In this document: one piece after another, positions 30,155-38,721 of the stretch
Layout: every line of letters begins with the position of its first letter
Numbering within the stretch: position 1 is the stretch's first letter
NCBI RefSeq assembly: GCF_900102725.1
Contig: NZ_FNJW01000003.1
Span: forward strand, 54,209-118,208
Source of the DNA: Carnobacterium viridans
Lineage (GTDB): Bacteria > Bacillota > Bacilli > Lactobacillales > Carnobacteriaceae
Direction: 5' to 3'
Length of the DNA stretch: 64,000 nt
Program-made: the position numbers and the translations under genes
Notes under the pieces: generated by a model
What the model saw: only the letters and a program-made list of their open reading frames with translations
The model's database searches: none
Told to the model about the DNA's origin: nothing

Positions 30155-30990
30155 TATTTTTCAATCTCCTTCATTTTAAAAATATTAATTCTACTTATTT
30201 TCTCTTTCTGAATAATAATCGATAATTTAGCAGGATGTTTAAATTTATGTTTACTTATTTTAAAGGTCCATAACATGATACTAAGAAGCTCATCATCATT
30301 AATGTCTTCAAAACCATTTTTAAAACGAGTTATACCTGAACCAAAAATAGGAACGGAAACATCTTTTTGGGCATAAATCTTATTTATCTCATCCCAAAAA
30401 TATAATAAAAAATTAAGATATTCATACATCGTTAATTCTGCTTTATTCTTATTAGTGAATCTAGTAAAAGCAGTTAATACATATTCATTTATAACTATGC
30501 TACTACCTAGTTTATATTTAATATTATTCCCTTCACGTTCAATATGCTTCTCAATAATATTATCACTAATATTTAAGTCCACATCATTCTTGATTATTCT
30601 ATTCAATACTTTTGGATTCTGGTATTCTCTCACTACATATTGACCATTTAAAGATTTTTTAGATATAATTCTATCATCAACTTGCGTATCAAAATATTCA
30701 TTAAAAGGAATAACCTTTAAGCCACTTTGCTCGAACAGATTTCCAGTTCTTATCTCGACTTTAGAACCTTCAATATTTAATTTAATATTAGTTTTTTTAT
30801 TCGCACAAACCCATATGAAAAAATAAACTACTAAGAGAAACGAAACAAACATAAGAGCTAAACAAACTTTAATGTCTTCAGGAATTTCAAAAAAAATCAA
30901 TAATAGCGTTAAGATTGTCACTATTATTGAAATAAACTTTCCATATATTTCTCTAATCATTTTATCGAAAATATTAATTTTTATTGTCAT
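30154..30990 (-). CDS. thsA: Two-TM plus macro-like domain protein, type II Thoeris ThsA candidate
   Basis: The 278-residue protein has two N-terminal membrane helices (about residues 18-36 and 42-62) and a cytoplasmic domain containing LKVIPFNEYFDTQV and VPIFGSGITRFKNG (residues 213-226), the ligand loop of the ThsA-type macro domain. In type II Thoeris such proteins bind a TIR-made ADP-ribose conjugate (reported as His-ADPR) and damage the membrane. It lies between two TIR genes, 17 nt after the first and overlapping the second. Assignment rests on domain plan and context; no search was run. Confidence 0.75.
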   Translation of the reverse strand: MTIKINIFDKMIREIYGKFISIIVTILTLLLIFFEIPEDIKVCLALMFVSFLLVVYFFIWVCANKKTNIKLNIEGSKVEIRTGNLFEQSGLKVIPFNEYFDTQVDDRIISKKSLNGQYVVREYQNPKVLNRIIKNDVDLNISDNIIEKHIEREGNNIKYKLGSSIVINEYVLTAFTRFTNKNKAELTMYEYLNFLLYFWDEINKIYAQKDVSVPIFGSGITRFKNGFEDINDDELLSIMLWTFKISKHKFKHPAKLSIIIQKEKISRINIFKMKEIEK

Positions 30991-31007
30991 TATAAATAAA
31001 TCTCCCT

Positions 31008-31835
31008 TTATAACCTATTATCAAAATATAAAATATCTAAGGGATGGGTACTTTTATCAGATAAATTATAATTTAGTAACCACTTTTTAATTTTAGCAGA
31101 GTCTAAGTTCTCGAAGATATTAAGTTCTTGCTCAACTCTATATAGTATTTCTAATTTATTTTTACTTTCTTCATTAAAAACCGCTGTCCTTTTTTCAATA
31201 TTTTCTTTTAAATATGTTATACGAGGATTTTTCTTTTCTATTATAGATGCAATTTTCAATTCGTTATATATCCATGGAGAATTAGTTTTCTGCTTTTTCA
31301 CTTCATTAATTGCTAATGATTCAGGAGTATTTAAAAATATTAAGCACTCTGTAGAATTAATAATGTCATTCAGGGCTGTTGAAAGCATCATATGTACGTG
31401 GCTTGTAGTATAATTACGAATATTATAATCATAGATAGGCTCTCCATATTTGTCTCTACTTGAGATACTATATTTGTTATCAATATCTCTGAGTAAGTCA
31501 TTAGCGCTACCCCAAATAACCGAGTCTATAAAGGTTATCAATCCAAAATTTTTATTAAGCCAACACGCGAGCCTCTTTGCAGTTCTTGCATCGTTATGTG
31601 AATGAGAAATAAAAATATCCGCGTGGTAATTTGGAAATAAGTTGTTTATTAACTTAGATCCATCAATTTTATTGTCAGGAGTTTTAGGTAATAATGTTAT
31701 GTCTTGCATATTATTTTTAATATTATTTTTCAAAATTTGTGTTTCTTTATCAAAAATATCAATTTCTGAATCAGTAATATCAAAAAAAGACTGATCATCT
31801 ATCATTGTTAAGTCCAAATTATAACCTTTAAACAT
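31008..31835 (-). CDS. thsB: TIR-domain protein with N-terminal extension, second ThsB candidate
   Basis: The 275-residue protein has about 70 unassigned residues, then a TIR domain beginning ADIFISHSHNDARTAKRLAC. It continues through a strand CLIFLNT to SPWIYNELKIAS, where Glu192 is the likely NADase glutamate. It is followed by a charged helical tail. The fold family differs from the small TIR protein two genes downstream, so the locus has two unlike TIR enzymes. The ATG follows AAAAGGAGAT. It is the first gene of the cluster. Confidence 0.78.
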   Translation of the reverse strand: MFKGYNLDLTMIDDQSFFDITDSEIDIFDKETQILKNNIKNNMQDITLLPKTPDNKIDGSKLINNLFPNYHADIFISHSHNDARTAKRLACWLNKNFGLITFIDSVIWGSANDLLRDIDNKYSISSRDKYGEPIYDYNIRNYTTSHVHMMLSTALNDIINSTECLIFLNTPESLAINEVKKQKTNSPWIYNELKIASIIEKKNPRITYLKENIEKRTAVFNEESKNKLEILYRVEQELNIFENLDSAKIKKWLLNYNLSDKSTHPLDILYFDNRL

Positions 31836-32138
31836 TTATTCTATCTCCTTTTAAAAATGTAATAGTAGATTATTCAATTATTTACAAACCCATTTATTAC
31901 GATAATTTAATTAAAATAGTAATTTTTTTATAATATCTTTTAATTCTTTTTTTATTCTGTAAACTTTGTCTCTTATAACACAGTTTCTTCTGCAATCTTT
32001 TTTCTCGGCAATTTCGATTTCTTTTTGCTACTTACGCACTTAATCTATTCTCCTTTATTTTCGACTGTACAAGAGAGTTCTTAAATAATTAAATAATATA
32101 ACTGTAGTTTGTTCCTAGGCGATTTAATCACTCTACCA
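31836..32138. other. Gene-free AT-rich stretch upstream of the defence cluster
   Basis: This should hold the promoter of the TIR/macro operon. TTGTAA and TATTAC about 17 nt apart on the minus strand (around 31860-31890) are the best candidate I see. No protein-coding segment or repeat was recognised. Confidence 0.35.
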
Positions 32139-32281
32139 CTAGTATATCTCTTCCACGCAAAAATAAGAGAGATTTTTTATTTTCTTTAGTTTGTTATGTC
32201 TTTTCCGGTACTTTTTTTCTGTATTTTCTATTGATTCAAGTTGCCCGTTTTTTTTTTGATACGTCTTAGATAATCATCCAT
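32139..32281 (-). pseudogene. Small charged protein gene interrupted at an A10 tract
   Basis: ATG GAT GAT TAT opens MDDYLRRIKK, then runs into ten A residues (T10 at 32248-32257 on the plus strand). In the present frame it stops soon after. Shifting by two bases gives KNGQLESIENTEKKYRKRHN and continues to a TAG at 32139-32141. The product would be about 47 residues, very basic. It could be a decayed gene or one switched by slippage. No clear ribosome binding site was seen. Confidence 0.4.
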
Positions 32282-32293
32282 AAATTTGTGGTT

Positions 32294-32863
32294 TTATTCC
32301 TTATTAAGTAAATAGTATCTCTTTCGTTTATATCTTGTTAATGTGCTCTTACTAATCCCAGTCATTTTCTCTACCTGCGTGTAAGAGTGAGTCTCTAGTA
32401 GACTCATTGCCAGATTGATCTGCTGTTGAGAGAACTTTTTAGGACGACCTTCTCGGTATCCAGGTCGTTGCTTGGCTATTTCTTTTCCTTCTTGAGTTCT
32501 TTCTACGATTAAGTCTCGTTCAAAATCTGCGAAAGCACTAAAAATAGTAAAAATGAGTCTACCAGTAGATGTATTCTCAATCACACCTAGATTTAATACA
32601 TTAATTTTAACACCTTTTTCAAAAAGCAATTTAATCGTATTTAGAGCATCTTGAGTACTTCGAGCGAATCGATCGAGTTTTGTCACGACCAGTGTATCTC
32701 CAATCTGGATATTCTGAATTAACTTCTGAAATTCCGGACGATCTTTTTTTGTGCCAGTAATTTTTTCAAAATAAATTTTGTCACAATGTTCCTCTTCTAA
32801 TTGACGCATTTGTCCTTCTAAATCCTGGTGACGAGTACTCACTCTTGCATAACCATATTTCAC
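32294..32863 (-). CDS. Serine recombinase (resolvase family)
   Basis: The protein is about 189 residues with nucleophile serine in YARVSTRHQ, the conserved [13 protein letters not shown] and [11 protein letters not shown], a GRPKKF linker and a C-terminal helix-turn-helix ([20 protein letters not shown]). I use GTG 32863, which puts the catalytic serine at residue 9 as in the recombinase at 9604; the frame is open back to 32914. It borders the defence island and may resolve or move it. It differs clearly from the first recombinase. Confidence 0.85.
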   Translation of the reverse strand: MKYGYARVSTRHQDLEGQMRQLEEEHCDKIYFEKITGTKKDRPEFQKLIQNIQIGDTLVVTKLDRFARSTQDALNTIKLLFEKGVKINVLNLGVIENTSTGRLIFTIFSAFADFERDLIVERTQEGKEIAKQRPGYREGRPKKFSQQQINLAMSLLETHSYTQVEKMTGISKSTLTRYKRKRYYLLNKE

Positions 32864-33422
32864 ACTTTTCACCCACTTTTCTGATTTACTTTCGAACATA
32901 AGATATGACACCATTGTATGTATTGATTTTACTGGATTAATAATTCATAGTCAATACTCTTAAGTTATGAATATAGAAAACAATAAAGTATATTAATTAG
33001 GTACACTTAGATTACAATCATCTATTCAAGACATAAATTACATTCATACAACTTATCAATGAAGTGTAGAAAAGATAAGCTTTATCCAATACATACCTTA
33101 AAAAGTAGCTGTTTGGATAATACTCCTATGAAATCTTTTTAAGTCATATAAAGGCCTTAGTCCTTTTTGAAAGACAAAAAAATTTTTAAAAGCTGTGAAA
33201 TTCAGTAAAGAATATATTTCATTATATAATTATTATTAAAAAAATAAAAAAAGATGACCCTATAATTTATCGGGTTCATCTTCTTTGAACTGTATTGTAT
33301 CATTTTTTTAATATTCTAGTTTAAAGGTACTAATTTAAAGTATCAATAACCTTGTTTTATTAGTTTAAATTATTTCCTATTTTAATGGCGGAAGCAATAT
33401 TTTGTGCTGTTTTACTTATATT
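32864..33422. other. Gene-free stretch between recombinase and IS4-like element
   Basis: It holds a possible recombinase binding region just upstream of that gene (around 32870-32900, with ATAAGATATGACACCATTG). A terminator-like hairpin lies at 33251-33282. On the minus strand next to the IS (33371-33422) a short open tail reads ISKTAQNIASAIKIGNNLN before a stop, perhaps the 3' end of a gene cut by the IS. Confidence 0.35.
33251..33282. terminator. Terminator-like hairpin
   Basis: AAGATGACCC pairs with GGGTTCATCTT with one bulged base around an AT-rich loop. T-rich sequence flanks the minus-strand exit, so it may end transcripts coming from the IS4-like side. Confidence 0.5.
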
Positions 33423-34900
33423 ACACCACTTTACAAGTTATTGAAGGTATCGTTTTTTCTTACACCATTGGTCAAAAGCTCTTAGGATGCCCAATGAATT
33501 AATCTTATTTTCGAGAGAAGACACGAAAGTATAGAAAAATACTTCTTCTTGGATCGCTGAACCCAGCAGTTGTTTCTTTACTTGTGTGCTTTCTTTCTTC
33601 AAATGGACATACTGACCCTGTTGATAAGGAAGCAGCTGCATACAACTATATACAATTGCCGTAAAGTTGATATAACGTTCGATTCCTACCTTGCTTCTGA
33701 TTCGGTATTCGCCAAAGGACCAAAATGTTTTTTGTTCATAAAAGATCGTTTCAATCCGCCAGCGAAAGCCGTATAAAGTAAACGGCAGAAGGGCTTGATC
33801 GATATCCTCTTTTTCGATGATCTCTTCTTCCCAGGATTCTTCCAAAGCTGCATTCGAGAAGATGTCCTCCGGCATAAGGGTACTGATAAACAAACGATAG
33901 GTAGATGGATTGTCTGTGTTACCAGCAGAAACCATTGCATAGACAGGAACTGGAAAGAGATTAGTCATGACCTTTCTCGTTCCAATATAATAATCCCCTA
34001 ACTGATGGATCAATTGAAAGTCCTCTTGTATCGTCAATGGTTGGCCTTTTTTGGGTGGTCTTCCTCGTTTTCCAGTTGGCTCGGGTGGTAAATCGTACAG
34101 CTTTGTATCGACTCTTACATTCGCAACCAATTCTAGTTGTGAATGAGCAGAAACAGCTTTTCGTACAGCGCCTTTTGGGTACCAACTGTCACAAAGCAGA
34201 ATGACTTGTTTTTCCGAAGGAAATGACGGAAGAGATCGCACGATCATCTCAGCAGCTATATCCAATTTGTTTTCGTCTTTTGAGCGCAAACGATAACGGA
34301 TCGGGACACTTAGATAAGTCAGCTTACCTTCATTCAGTACCGGAACGCAAAGCACTAAACCAACAAAACAGTGACCTTTCAAGTAGTTGTTTCCGTTATG
34401 AGCAGCATGATCGAACATCACTTGGTATTCTTCAAAATGAGTGCCAAATTTTGGCTGTAACGTGTCGTCGATAATCAAAAAGTAAGGATATTCAGTCAAT
34501 TCTGCTGGAACGCAGGAAAGAGCGATCTGAATGGTCGTTCGGCATAAAGCATCCAATGAGATTTCTCCATAAGAAAGAAGATAATAGTATGCGTTTAGTT
34601 TGGCAGAGCTGACTTTTTGTAAAAACCAATGATACAAAAACCGAATCGACTGAATGCCTTGCATGGACAAAATAGCAAGTAAAAGAAGAAAAACTTTCTG
34701 TTCAGTTGGTCGGGTCATTCCAATAAAATAAGGTGAAAAATAGGACTTCAAACTATTTATTGTGTGGCTCTTTTGGTATAATGAGTTCATAACAAACAAC
34801 TCCTTTTTTGTTGGTTTTTCTCTCAAATCAATCATACAAAAAAGTTAGAGTTGTTTGTATTTTTATGTCTTCAATGACTTAAAAAGTTGTAAAGTGGTGT
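33423..34900 (-). mobile_element. IS4-like (DDE, YREK) insertion sequence
   Basis: Terminal repeats ACACCACTTTACAA (33423-33436) and its complement (34887-34900) enclose a single transposase gene. Length is about 1.48 kb. The left and right flanks do not show a matching target duplication, which suggests rearrangement after insertion. On its right it cuts an IS3 orfB. Confidence 0.85.
33438..34790 (-). CDS. IS4-like transposase
   Basis: The protein is about 450 residues. Catalytic pieces are LIIDDTLQPKFG (first D), ILLCDSWYPKGA (second D) and YGFRWRIETIFYEQK with the Y-R-E-K signature. A GKRGRPPKKG insert lies between them. The start is ATG 34790, preceded by AAGGAG (MNSLYQKSH...); the frame is open further to 34835 but without a ribosome binding site. 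Uninterrupted, so probably functional. Confidence 0.9.
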   Translation of the reverse strand: MNSLYQKSHTINSLKSYFSPYFIGMTRPTEQKVFLLLLAILSMQGIQSIRFLYHWFLQKVSSAKLNAYYYLLSYGEISLDALCRTTIQIALSCVPAELTEYPYFLIIDDTLQPKFGTHFEEYQVMFDHAAHNGNNYLKGHCFVGLVLCVPVLNEGKLTYLSVPIRYRLRSKDENKLDIAAEMIVRSLPSFPSEKQVILLCDSWYPKGAVRKAVSAHSQLELVANVRVDTKLYDLPPEPTGKRGRPPKKGQPLTIQEDFQLIHQLGDYYIGTRKVMTNLFPVPVYAMVSAGNTDNPSTYRLFISTLMPEDIFSNAALEESWEEEIIEKEDIDQALLPFTLYGFRWRIETIFYEQKTFWSFGEYRIRSKVGIERYINFTAIVYSCMQLLPYQQGQYVHLKKESTQVKKQLLGSAIQEEVFFYTFVSSLENKINSLGILRAFDQWCKKKRYLQ

Positions 34901-35262
34901 CATTTTCAATTTGCTTTTTATCATAACCTGTCGTTTCTTCCGCCGGTTTATCATACGAGACTGAATCCCTAATTCTTTCATTAAGCGATAAATTAAACCT
35001 GCACTCACGTTAAAACTGAATTTCTGATTTAGTAAAATCGTTAAGCGTGGATAGCCGTACATTGGATGGTTGATCCATAGCTATAATAGGCACTTTTTTA
35101 TAGCTTCACGTCTAATAGCTCGCTTGCTTTTTTGCCATTTAAAATACGCATAATAGGTAGAACGTGGAATGTGAAGAACTTTTAAAATGCGAGTGATACG
35201 GTGCCCAGCTTTCAAACTAAGACGAATAACTTTTAATACAGTGTCTCGCCCTTTATTTATTA
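34901..35262 (-). pseudogene. IS3-family orfB, 5' part, truncated and with a nonsense codon
   Basis: Following orfA the frame reads RDTVLKVIRLSLKAGHRITR, HIPRSTYYAYFKWQKSKRA and IKKCLL. It then meets TAG at 35081-35083 where related proteins have Glu, and resumes LWINHPMYGYPRLTILLNQ and on to KSKLKM, where the IS4-like element interrupts it. The DDE core is missing. Confidence 0.8.
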
Positions 35263-35529
35263 ATCTTTTGCCAAAATCACCGTTGCTCGCTTTAAAATAT
35301 CAAGTTCTTCTTTTAACCTCTTGTTTTCCATAATTAATTCGCGCTCTTTCACTGAAATAATATTAGAATCTTGACTTTTACTTGCTTGTTGAACCCATTT
35401 GCATACGGTTGAGACATTAATTGGATATTCTTTGACAAGTGAAGTGGTAGACCGACCGGTCTGATAGAGCTTAATGATGGACTCTTTCACTTCTGGTGCA
35501 TATTTTGTTTTTCTTTTTTTAGTTGTCAC
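35260..35529 (-). CDS. IS3-family transposase OrfA
   Basis: The 89-residue protein has a helix-turn-helix (SIIKLYQTGRSTTSLVKEYP) and a leucine-zipper-like end (MENKRLKEELDILKRATVIL), typical of IS3/IS150 OrfA. The start is a non-ATG codon (GTG) after TAGGAGG. Its OrfB partner is broken, so the element is dead. Confidence 0.85.
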   Translation of the reverse strand: MTTKKRKTKYAPEVKESIIKLYQTGRSTTSLVKEYPINVSTVCKWVQQASKSQDSNIISVKERELIMENKRLKEELDILKRATVILAKD

Positions 35530-35587
35530 AATAAAAAACCTCCTATAATGTATTTATCGAACATTTCTGTCCATAATTACATTATAG

Positions 35588-35739
35588 GAGCCCTCAATCG
35601 TCGTTGATTTTCCTGCGCCATTCGGTCCTAAAAGAGCATAAAAATCGCCTTCTTCGACTGTTAAATCAATCCTCCGCAACGCTTCAACACCTGAAGCGTA
35701 CACTTTTCGTAAATCTTGTATCACAAGAGCATCAGTCAT
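35588..35739 (-). pseudogene. ABC transporter ATPase, N-terminal fragment cut by IS3
   Basis: The first ~48 residues are a normal ABC-2-type ATPase start ([20 protein letters not shown]) with a complete Walker [10 protein letters not shown] at 38-46. Immediately after STTI the sequence runs into the IS3 end. The ATG has a good AAGGAG ribosome binding site. The rest of the gene is not found elsewhere in the window. The sequence recalls the YadG subgroup. Confidence 0.8.
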
Positions 35740-35888
35740 TCGTAACTCTCCTTAATGTATAAATATTCATGAGTATTATTGTAACACTTCTCGATAAAAA
35801 CGGGGGTTATTTTGATTAAATTTCACAGTTTTACTTAGCTGTTTTTCAACAACAAACTAGCCAACGAGCAACGTGTTTATTTTGAATC

Positions 35889-35908
35889 GAAACTGTTTAA
35901 ACAGTTTC
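35889..35908. promoter_or_regulatory. Upstream activator palindrome
   Basis: GAAACTGTTTAAACAGTTTC is a perfect 20-bp palindrome about 50 bp upstream of the -24 element. It is a fitting binding site for the LevR-like activator encoded at the end of this locus. Confidence 0.65.
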
Positions 35909-35955
35909 AAGAACGTCAAAACCTTTTCAAATCAAGGATTTAGAGTTCTCTTTTT

Positions 35956-35973
35956 TTGGCACAGAACTTGCTT
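35956..35973 (+). promoter_or_regulatory. Sigma-54 (-24/-12) promoter of the mannose-class PTS operon
   Basis: TTGGCACAGAACTTGCTT matches the RpoN consensus TGGCAC-N5-TTGC exactly, with the correct 10 nt between GG (35958-35959) and GC (35970-35971). The EIIA ATG lies about 24 nt downstream of the -12 element. Confidence 0.9.
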
Positions 35974-35994
35974 TATATAAATGAGGTGAAAAGA

Positions 35995-36414
35995 ATGAAA
36001 AGAAAATTTTTAATTGCTAGTCACGGAAACTTAGCGAAAGGATTCCAAAGTTCCTTGGATATTCTCGCAGACAAAGGAAAAGAGCTGGCGGTCATCAATG
36101 CCTATGTGACTCCTGAGGACTACACGCCAATTATTCAAACGTTTCTTCAGTCCCTTGGCGCAGAAGAACAAGCTATTATTTTAACAGATTTATATGGTGG
36201 TAGTGTCAATCAAAAAATTGTTCAAGAAGTCATGACGACAAAACCAGACAATGTTTTTATCATTTCCAATGCCAACTTAGCCATTGCCTTGTCGCTGATT
36301 TTCTTAAAAGAAGGTGAAAAGCTAACCAAAGAAGATATTCAAGCAGCAATTGCTGAAGCACAAATTCAATTCGTTGAATTAAACCCATCAAATGAAGAAG
36401 AAAACTTTTTTTAG
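35995..36414 (+). CDS. Mannose-class PTS enzyme IIA
   Basis: The 139-residue protein begins MKRKFLIASHGNLAKGF, with His10 the phosphorylation site of mannose-family IIA domains, and has ILTDLYGGSVNQKI. It takes phosphate from HPr and gives it to IIB. I start at ATG 35995 after GAGGTG. The longer frame from 35956 begins inside the sigma-54 promoter and is rejected. It is the first gene of the IIA-IIB-IIC-IID operon. Confidence 0.92.
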   Translation: MKRKFLIASHGNLAKGFQSSLDILADKGKELAVINAYVTPEDYTPIIQTFLQSLGAEEQAIILTDLYGGSVNQKIVQEVMTTKPDNVFIISNANLAIALSLIFLKEGEKLTKEDIQAAIAEAQIQFVELNPSNEEENFF

Positions 36415-36426
36415 GAGGAAATTAAA

Positions 36427-36918
36427 ATGATTACACAAGTACGAGTAGACGACAGATTAATTCACGGCCAAGTAGCCGTAGTTTGGACCAAAGAATTGAA
36501 TGCCCTCTTATTATTTGTAGCGAATGATGAAGCATCCAAAAACGAAGTAATGCAAATGACGTTAAAAATGGCGGTCCCCAATGGCATGAAACTATTAATT
36601 CGCTCAGTCGATGATGCGATTGATGTCTTCAATGATCCTCGTGGTAAAGACAAACGAATTTTTGTAATTGTGAACAGTGTAGCGGATGCTACTAAAATTG
36701 CGAAAAACGTGACAGATATTGAAAGTGTAAATGTTGCCAACGCTGGCCGCTTTGATAAATCAGATCCAGCCACCAAAACAATGGTTTTCCCAAGTGTCCA
36801 ATTAAACCCTGAAGAGTTAGAAGCTGCCAAAGAATTAGCCAGTTTGAATCACGTGGAAAGCTATAACCAAGTACTGCCAACCAACTCAAAATTAAGTCTA
36901 AAACAAGCCGTCAATTAA
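36427..36918 (+). CDS. Mannose-class PTS enzyme IIB
   Basis: The 163-residue protein contains TQVRVDDRLIHGQVAVVW, with His13 the phosphorylated residue of the mannose/fructose/sorbose IIB family. It is cytoplasmic and phosphorylates the sugar brought by IIC-IID. It is preceded by TAGGAGG and follows IIA by 12 nt. Confidence 0.93.
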   Translation: MITQVRVDDRLIHGQVAVVWTKELNALLLFVANDEASKNEVMQMTLKMAVPNGMKLLIRSVDDAIDVFNDPRGKDKRIFVIVNSVADATKIAKNVTDIESVNVANAGRFDKSDPATKTMVFPSVQLNPEELEAAKELASLNHVESYNQVLPTNSKLSLKQAVN

Positions 36919-36934
36919 AAGGAGGAAATGAACA

Positions 36935-37750
36935 ATGCTTATGCATGCAACAATGGCAGCCTTAGCTGTATTTATCTGTTTTGCTGGGAATTATTTAACT
37001 GGTCAAAGTATGATGGAACGTCCCTTAGTCGTTGGATTAGTCACAGGAATTTTAATGGGCGACATGAAAACAGGGGTCTTAATGGGGGCCTCTTTGGAAG
37101 CAATTTTCTTAGGAAATGTTAATATCGGTGGTGTTATCGCAGCGGAACCTGTAACTGCAACTACTTTAGCCACAACGTTTGCAATTATTTCAAATGTCGA
37201 ACAACAAGCCGCCATGACGTTAGCCGTACCAATTGGGATGTTAGCCGCTTTCGTGGTGATGTTTTTAAAAAATGTCTTTATGAATATCTTTGCTCCTTCT
37301 CTTGACAAAGCAGCACGTGAAGGCAACCAAAAAATGGTTGTGACACTGCATTACGGAACGTGGATTATTTATTATTTAATCATCGCTTCGATTTCATTTA
37401 TCGGAATTTTAGCAGGAAGCGGGCCAGTAAATCTGTTTGTTGAAAGTATTCCACAAAATTTGATGAACGGCTTAAGCGCAGCTGGCGGACTTTTACCTGC
37501 CGTTGGGTTTGCTATGTTAATGAAACTATTATGGGATAATAAATTAGCCGTCTTTTACATTTTAGGCTTTGTTTTAACCGCGTACCTACAATTACCAGCC
37601 GTTGCGGTGGCGGTCATCGGGACAGTAATTTGTGTCGTGAGTGCCCAACGGGATGTAGAATTTCGCGATATTCTAAAAAGAAAACCTGCGGCGTCTTCTG
37701 CGGTTGAAGGCAGTACGAAAGAAATCGAAGAGGAGGACTTTTTCGCATGA
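36935..37750 (+). CDS. Mannose-class PTS enzyme IIC
   Basis: The 271-residue membrane protein has multiple hydrophobic segments and the family stretch LVTGILMGDMKTGVLMGASL. With IID it forms the sugar channel. The ribosome binding site is AAAGGAGG, with ATG at 36935. It overlaps IID by 4 nt (ATGA). Substrate is not predictable; mannose, fructose, sorbose or a fructan product are all possible. Confidence 0.92.
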   Translation: MLMHATMAALAVFICFAGNYLTGQSMMERPLVVGLVTGILMGDMKTGVLMGASLEAIFLGNVNIGGVIAAEPVTATTLATTFAIISNVEQQAAMTLAVPIGMLAAFVVMFLKNVFMNIFAPSLDKAAREGNQKMVVTLHYGTWIIYYLIIASISFIGILAGSGPVNLFVESIPQNLMNGLSAAGGLLPAVGFAMLMKLLWDNKLAVFYILGFVLTAYLQLPAVAVAVIGTVICVVSAQRDVEFRDILKRKPAASSAVEGSTKEIEEEDFFA

Positions 37751-38574
37751 AGTTAAAAGAGAATTTATCTAAAGAAGAGAAAAAAATGATGCGCTCTGTT
37801 TTCTGGCGTTCTTGGACGATGAACGCTAGCCGGACAGGAGCTACACAATACCACGCAGTGGGTGTCATGTATACTTTACTCCCAGTTATCAATCGTTTTT
37901 ATAAAACCAAGGAAGAACGGGCCGAGGCATTGGTGCGTCACACCACTTGGTTCAATGCAACCATGCATATCAATAACTTCATCATAGGGCTCGTTGCTTC
38001 GATGGAAAAACAAAACAGTGAAGACGAAAACTTTGATGCTAGCTCTATTACAGCAGTTAAAGCCTCATTAATGGGGCCACTTTCAGGCATTGGTGATTCC
38101 TTCTTCTGGGGCATCTTACGTGTTATTGCTGCTAGTATTGGGATTTCATTAGCCAGCACTGGTTCGCCATTAGGAGCGATTGTCTTCTTACTTTTATACA
38201 ACATTCCTGCGTTCCTGATTCACTATTATGCGTTGTATAGCGGCTACTCAATCGGTGAAAGTTTTATCCAAAAAATGTACGAATCAGGCGGAATGAAGAT
38301 ACTCACAAAAGTATCGAGTATGCTAGGCTTAATGATGATGGGCAGTATGACTGCTTCAAATGTAAAATTCAAAACGATTCTTGAAGTTTCCGTTAAAGGA
38401 AGCGAAGACGTAGTTAAAATCCAAGACTATTTGGATCAACTATTCGTCGGTATCGTACCATTAGCCGTGACATTACTTGCTTTCTGGCTATTACGCAAAA
38501 AAGTCAATATTAACGTGGTGATGTTTAGTATCATGTTCTTAGGTATCTTGCTAGGATTACTAGGCATCTGTTAA
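37747..38574 (+). CDS. Mannose-class PTS enzyme IID
   Basis: The 275-residue IID protein has an N-terminal cytoplasmic part (SVFWRSWTMNASRTGATQYH), the conserved MGPLSGIGDSFFWG, and a C-terminal membrane helix. It pairs with IIC in the membrane. Its ATG lies in the IIC stop codon, with GAGGAGG upstream. It is followed by a hairpin terminator and then the activator gene. Confidence 0.92.
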   Translation: MKLKENLSKEEKKMMRSVFWRSWTMNASRTGATQYHAVGVMYTLLPVINRFYKTKEERAEALVRHTTWFNATMHINNFIIGLVASMEKQNSEDENFDASSITAVKASLMGPLSGIGDSFFWGILRVIAASIGISLASTGSPLGAIVFLLLYNIPAFLIHYYALYSGYSIGESFIQKMYESGGMKILTKVSSMLGLMMMGSMTASNVKFKTILEVSVKGSEDVVKIQDYLDQLFVGIVPLAVTLLAFWLLRKKVNINVVMFSIMFLGILLGLLGIC

Positions 38575-38611
38575 AATTGAAACAATAAACATTTAATTAT
38601 TAAACACTTAG

Positions 38612-38652
38612 AGCCTGAGACAAAAATCCAAAGTGATTTTTATCTCAGGCTT
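38612..38652 (+). terminator. Terminator after the PTS operon
   Basis: AGCCTGAGACAAAAATC pairs with GATTTTTATCTCAGGCTT (38612-38628 with 38635-38652). The GCCTGAGACA-type stem resembles a family of dispersed hairpins in enterococci and streptococci. A related GGCTGGGACA stem occurs at 44002. Confidence 0.7.
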
Positions 38653-38721
38653 AAAAGCTGATAAACGGCGGGAACAGAAGCAACCCCTGTCCCGACCTCT
38701 CTTTTGGAAGGACGATGAATC

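Noticed and set aside
36462..36830. 122-codon minus-strand frame opposite the PTS IIB gene
   Set aside because: Shadow of the IIB reading frame, without a start signal.
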